A DNA stretch of 64,000 nt from Neobacillus mesonae (lineage in GTDB: Bacteria; Bacillota; Bacilli; Bacillales; Cytobacillaceae): NCBI RefSeq assembly GCF_001636315.1, contig NZ_KV440949.1, positions 4,792,084-4,856,083 on the forward strand. The letters are read 5' to 3'. Shown one piece after another: positions 60,949 through 64,000 of the stretch. How positions within the stretch are numbered: position 1 is the stretch's first letter; the number at the start of each line of letters is the position of its first letter. Below the pieces are notes generated by a model. It saw only the letters and a program-made list of their open reading frames with translations. It was not told the DNA's origin and did no database searches. A program made the translations under genes and the position numbers.

Positions 60949-62280
60949 ATGAGGAAAAAGAATGTCCTAATTTTCATAATGGTCATCATCTTAATTTTAC
61001 AAGGAAGCTTAACGCAGACAGTTAAAGCAGAACAAAACAAACAAAGCTTAACGCAGACAGTTAAAGCAGAACAAAACAAACAAAGCTTAACGCAGACAGT
61101 TAAAGCAGAACAAAACAAACAAAGCTTAACGCAGACAGTTAAAGCAGAACAAAACAAACAAAGCACATTCTTCTCCAGTTTTATTGAAATGAAGCTGTTC
61201 GGGAAGTTTTTCAAACCGGTCAAAGTAATTCCAGCGGGCAGTTACGCAATTCTTGCGGCTTTTGAATCAACTGCGATTGAAAGTCATGGAATTGTGCCCG
61301 AAGCGGTACAAACTATAGATGGGCCGATTCGGCTTTCATTTGCTGGGGATGCCATGTTTGATTGGTCCGTTAAACAGACCGTTAAGCAAAAAGGGCCTGA
61401 TTATCCCTTTCTCCACATTAAATCGGAGCTTGCTTCGAGCGACCTGAATGTAGTGAATTTGGAAACCTCCATTACCACCGGCGGAAGCAAGCAAAATAAG
61501 CAATATACATTCCGCTCTGACCCGCAAGCATTAACCGGGTTGAAAAATGCCGGTTTTCAGCTTGTCAGCTTAGCCAACAACCATTCGCTCGACTTTGGGC
61601 AAGTAGGTTTTACTGACACTATTGCCAATTTAAAAGAATATAATATCGATTATGTCGGCGGAGGGTTAAACAAGGAAGAAGCATATTCCGCAAAGTCTTA
61701 TGACATAAAAGGGAAAACGGTAAAAATTTTAGCTTTCTCAAGAGTTTTGCCTGATTATTCTTGGGTGGCAACTGACATAAAACCGGGTTTAGCAAATGGC
61801 TATGATATTGAACTGATTGAAAATATAATTCAAAAGGAAAAAGCAGATGCCGACCTTCTGTTTGTCTTTATACATTGGGGAGTTGAAAAAAATCGAACTC
61901 CGGAACCGTTCCAGCGTGAATGGGCACAGAAGATGATCGCGTCTGGTGCAGACGGGGTTATTGGCAGCCATCCCCATGTCCTGCAAGGATTCGAATACTA
62001 TAAAGGAAAGCCGATTGCTTATTCATTGGGGAACTTACTGTTTCCTAATTATATTAGAGGTAACACAGCGCAGACAGGTATTTTACACTTAGATATTGAA
62101 AATGACCAAATTGAGATGTCTTTTGTCCCGTTTCGAATTTCGCAGGATCAAATTATAAAACAATCCAATTTTGAAAAAAGCAGGGTCTGGAAGGAACTGC
62201 AAAATCTTTCCTATGGAGAGCTGGAAATTCAAAACGGTAGAATTAATGACTTAACTTCTGTTACAAATAGCAACGATTAA
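60949..62280 (+). CDS. CapA-family (PGA_cap) exported protein with repeated N-terminus
   Basis: Probable exported metallophosphoesterase-like protein of the poly-gamma-glutamate capsule CapA/PgsA family, 443 residues. N-terminal signal helix (about 5-19), then four identical 13-residue repeats (20-71), then the PGA_cap domain with LSFAGDAMFDWS (about 126), NLETSI, SLANNHSLDFG (about 204), HWGVEKNRTP and GSHPHVLQGFEYY (about 343). GAGGGGGAAGG lies upstream of the ATG. No capBC genes are near, so true capsule synthesis is doubtful. Confidence 0.9.
   Translation: MRKKNVLIFIMVIILILQGSLTQTVKAEQNKQSLTQTVKAEQNKQSLTQTVKAEQNKQSLTQTVKAEQNKQSTFFSSFIEMKLFGKFFKPVKVIPAGSYAILAAFESTAIESHGIVPEAVQTIDGPIRLSFAGDAMFDWSVKQTVKQKGPDYPFLHIKSELASSDLNVVNLETSITTGGSKQNKQYTFRSDPQALTGLKNAGFQLVSLANNHSLDFGQVGFTDTIANLKEYNIDYVGGGLNKEEAYSAKSYDIKGKTVKILAFSRVLPDYSWVATDIKPGLANGYDIELIENIIQKEKADADLLFVFIHWGVEKNRTPEPFQREWAQKMIASGADGVIGSHPHVLQGFEYYKGKPIAYSLGNLLFPNYIRGNTAQTGILHLDIENDQIEMSFVPFRISQDQIIKQSNFEKSRVWKELQNLSYGELEIQNGRINDLTSVTNSND
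61006..61161 (+). repeat. Four perfect 39-bp tandem repeats in the CapA-family gene
   Basis: Units at 61006-61044, 61045-61083, 61084-61122 and 61123-61161 are identical and encode SLTQTVKAEQNKQ. The unit contains VKA-EQ, which looks like the signal-peptidase I site, so each copy repeats it. Perfect identity points to recent slippage. Confidence 0.95.
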
Positions 62281-62285
62281 ACTCG

Positions 62286-62314
62286 ACAGAGGAAGAAGGA
62301 TCCTCTGTTTTTTT
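62286..62314 (+). terminator. Terminator of the CapA-family gene
   Basis: Stem ACAGAGGA / TCCTCTGT, 7-nt loop, TTTTTTT. The following 200 nt up to the next gene are very AT-rich without a recognised element. Confidence 0.88.
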
Positions 62315-62519
62315 GTCGAAAAAAAGATATAGGAAAATAATGTAAGATTAGTCGAAAAAGGTAACAAACATTTATTTACAAAAGATTAAAAAAATTGAAT
62401 TGTTTATAAAAATTTTTTAAAAATAACAAAAATTAAACTTTTTGTTAAAATATTTTGCAGGAATTTCAGGGATATTATGAGAATTATAGAAATATGATAG
62501 ATTGAAGGAGGGGGTTTGT

Positions 62520-62999
62520 TTGGGTATTAAGGTAGTTGAAAAAGAAGAAATAAAAGTAGTGGGGATTTCCTGGAATGGTTCTTATTCACAATTGGACGTC
62601 ATTCCAAGGCTATTCTATTTGATGGAGGAACGTCTCGAGGAAGTCCCTTTTCAGACGAAAGAACCAGTGCTGATTGCTCCGTTCCATAGCCGTGAATCCG
62701 AGATTACCTATTATGTAACAACACCGGTTGAAGAGGTTAAAGATATCCCAAAAGGTATGGTCGGTTTTTCGATTCCACGTAAATATTATGTTTGCACCTC
62801 ACATAAGGGGAGCCTTAAGGAGATTGAACATACATATCGCAGGCTGCATGCATGGATGGAAGATTATGGGTACGAACAGGACCATCAAGCACTTAGTCTT
62901 GAAATCTACAAAGAAGAGCATAAATGGCAAAATGCTGTGGGAGATCTTCATTTTGATATCTATTTGCCGGTAAAAACCTATAAAACACAAGCATATTAG
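62520..62999 (+). CDS. GyrI-like/effector-binding domain protein
   Basis: A 159-residue stand-alone domain of the GyrI-like (AraC effector-binding) superfamily, a small-molecule binding fold. It shows the start IKVVEKEEIKVVGISWNGSY by position 3-22, YYVTTPVEEVKDIPKGM in the middle and a late YEQDHQALSLEIY with Glu near the expected ligand site. TTG 62520 is favoured: AAGGAGGGG lies 6 nt upstream, while an in-frame TTG at 62502 overlaps it. There is no DNA-binding domain. The role is unknown; homologues bind or hydrolyse xenobiotics. Confidence 0.8.
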   Translation: MGIKVVEKEEIKVVGISWNGSYSQLDVIPRLFYLMEERLEEVPFQTKEPVLIAPFHSRESEITYYVTTPVEEVKDIPKGMVGFSIPRKYYVCTSHKGSLKEIEHTYRRLHAWMEDYGYEQDHQALSLEIYKEEHKWQNAVGDLHFDIYLPVKTYKTQAY

Positions 63000-63003
63000 G
63001 GAA

Positions 63004-63022
63004 GTGCATACTTCTCTTTTTT
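63004..63022 (+). terminator. Weak terminator after the GyrI-like gene
   Basis: Short stem GAAGT / ACTTC, GCAT loop, then TCTTTTTT. Confidence 0.4.
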
Positions 63023-63093
63023 ATATAAATAGAGCATGCCATTTCCCTTTTTAAATTATTTTCTGTATAATAAATATTATTTCAATTGAATAT

Positions 63094-63240
63094 TCCTTCG
63101 GGGCAAGGTGAAAGTCCTTACCGGCGGTGATGAAGCTGAGGCTTCTTAGTCCGTGACCCGGTTAACAATTTGTTAAACGGTGGATCTGGTGAAACTCCAG
63201 GGCCGACAGTTACAGTCTGGATGGGAGAAGGAAAAGTGCA
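63094..63240 (+). ncRNA. FMN riboswitch (RFN element)
   Basis: All conserved blocks are visible: CTTCGGGGCAAGGTGAAAGTC at the start (by position 63096-63115), ACCGGCGGTGA, AGTCCGTGACCCG, GGTGGATCTGGTGAAACTCC by position 63179-63198, GGCCGACAGTTACAGTCTGGATG by position 63201-63223 and GGGAGAAGGA closing P1. It lies upstream of ribD, so riboflavin genes should be shut off by FMN. A TATAAT at 63066-63071 is the likely -10. Confidence 0.97.
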
Positions 63241-63332
63241 GGTTTAATCCAAGGGAAAAATTCCCTGTGTTTAAACCTTATTTTCCTATTGTCTTTTATT
63301 GGGCCCTGAATAAATATTCAGAGCCCTTTTTA
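63240..63332 (+). terminator. FMN riboswitch expression platform and terminator
   Basis: After the aptamer comes a hairpin with arms AGGTTTAA and TTTAAACCT (about 63240-63280) that could serve as antiterminator or anchor. Then follows a terminator GGGCCCTGAAT / ATTCAGAGCCC with TTTTTAC (63301-63332), 23 nt before ribD. Confidence 0.8.
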
Positions 63333-63355
63333 CGTTTTTAGAAGGAGAAAAAATA

Positions 63356-64000
63356 ATGAATGATGTGTACTACATGAATTTTGCTTTAAACCTTGCCAGA
63401 GGGGCAGCCGGGCAAACTTCACCAAACCCGGTTGTCGGGGCGGTGCTGGTTAAGGACAATCAAATCATTGGCATGGGTGCCCATCTAAAAGCCGGGGAGC
63501 CTCATGCGGAGGTCCATGCCATCCGAATGGCTGGCGAGAAAGTACAAGATTCGACCTTGTACGTTACACTGGAGCCCTGCAGCCATTATGGAAAAACACC
63601 GCCGTGCTCGGATTTAGTGATTAAATCGGGAATTAAAAAAGTATTCGTCGCAACAACGGATCCCAATCCGCGGGTGTCCGGAACAGGAATTGAACGAATG
63701 AAAAAGGCCGGAATTGAGGTTGAAACAGGTCTGCTTGAGGAGAAAGCGAGGGAGGTCAATAAAGTCTTTTTCTATAACATTCAAACGGGACTGCCCTTCG
63801 TAACATTGAAATCAGCTGTTAGTTTAGACGGAAAAACGGCGACGGTAACAGGTGACAGCATGTGGATAACCGGAGAGGAAGCGAGAGCGGATGTACACCA
63901 ATTTCGGCATGAGCATGACGCTATTTTAGTTGGGGTGAATACGGTCATCACAGATAATCCATCCTTAACGACGAGGCTTCCAAATGGCGGGAAAAATCCA
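63356..64000 (+). CDS. ribD: Riboflavin biosynthesis deaminase/reductase RibD, 3' end outside window
   Basis: Bifunctional enzyme of riboflavin synthesis: pyrimidine deaminase followed by reductase; cytosolic. The first 215 residues are visible: deaminase zinc site HAE (about residue 50) and PCSHYGKTPPC (about 75-85), then the reductase domain beginning around LPFVTLKSAVSLDGKTA by position 141-157 with ITGEEARAD and VGVNTVITDNP. AGAAGGAG lies 8 nt before ATG 63356. It runs off the window end. The FMN riboswitch just upstream indicates it heads a rib operon. Confidence 0.96.
   Translation, partial: MNDVYYMNFALNLARGAAGQTSPNPVVGAVLVKDNQIIGMGAHLKAGEPHAEVHAIRMAGEKVQDSTLYVTLEPCSHYGKTPPCSDLVIKSGIKKVFVATTDPNPRVSGTGIERMKKAGIEVETGLLEEKAREVNKVFFYNIQTGLPFVTLKSAVSLDGKTATVTGDSMWITGEEARADVHQFRHEHDAILVGVNTVITDNPSLTTRLPNGGKNP

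Noticed and set aside
60933..61223. Minus-strand 96-codon frame over the CapA repeats (LFCSALTVCVK repeats)
   Set aside because: It is the mirror of the 39-bp repeats, is Cys-rich by chance and lacks a ribosome binding site.

Overview
The window is about 40% G+C chromosomal DNA from an endospore-forming member of the Bacillaceae (Bacillus sensu lato; a Neobacillus-like genome would fit, but the species cannot be fixed from this sequence). Supporting evidence: AGGAGG-type ribosome binding sites, frequent TTG/GTG starts, short T-tailed terminators, a tricistronic germination-receptor operon, a dltXABCD operon, T-box, FMN and Mn riboswitches, and a dpp-ykf operon in the Bacillus subtilis gene order. 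No rRNA, tRNA, IS element, prophage or CRISPR array was found. The ends cut through dppC (left) and ribD (right).

Layout. 1-8.2 kb: murein-peptide uptake and recycling operon (dppC'-dppD-dppE-ykfA-ykfB-ykfC-ykfD plus a serine hydrolase), with a hairpin terminator after the binding-protein gene. 8.3-13.7 kb (minus): AGCS amino-acid symporter, then a MarR-MMPL exporter pair. 13.8-16.7 kb: two tiny genes (minus), a T-box-controlled archaeal-type prolyl-tRNA synthetase (plus) and a DUF218 protein (minus). 16.8-21.9 kb: flavohemoglobin behind an FNR-like site, an SGNH hydrolase/ABC exporter operon, a secreted His-rich protein and a 41-residue gene. 21.9-26.5 kb (minus): orphan tatA and the complete dltXABCD operon. 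26.7-29.3 kb: M42 peptidase, small membrane protein, CorA. 29.5-33.0 kb: germination receptor ABC. 33.1-37.1 kb: radical SAM/SPASM protein, TVP38-family protein, a degenerate recombinase-like protein, MFS exporter. 37.3-47.5 kb: two paralogous molybdenum hydroxylase operons pointing at each other, with a class B PBP, a Gln-rich protein and a 21-bp repeat array between them. 47.7-50.3 kb: M32 carboxypeptidase and a TerC protein behind a Mn riboswitch. 50.5-54.1 kb: two-component system, PAP2 phosphatase, phosphatidylserine synthase. 54.3-58.5 kb: ABC exporter, HAD phosphatase, catalase behind a PerR-type operator. 58.6-60.0 kb: a frameshifted NERD-domain gene flanked by two arrays of an ATATCTGCA repeat. 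60.0-63.0 kb: SDR, CapA-family protein, GyrI-like protein. 63.1-64 kb: FMN riboswitch and ribD.

Themes. Cell-envelope work recurs (muropeptide recycling, teichoic-acid D-alanylation, PBP, phospholipid synthesis, CapA), with stress and metal control (Hmp, KatA, Mn exporter, CorA). The least explained structures are three intergenic arrays of short cores repeated every 20-21 bp (about two helical turns), two of which bracket the broken NERD gene. Other notable points are a 45-bp nested palindrome centred on the katA PerR box, an FNR-like site placed exactly at -41.5 of hmp, and a perfect fourfold 39-bp expansion that repeats the signal-peptidase site of the CapA protein.
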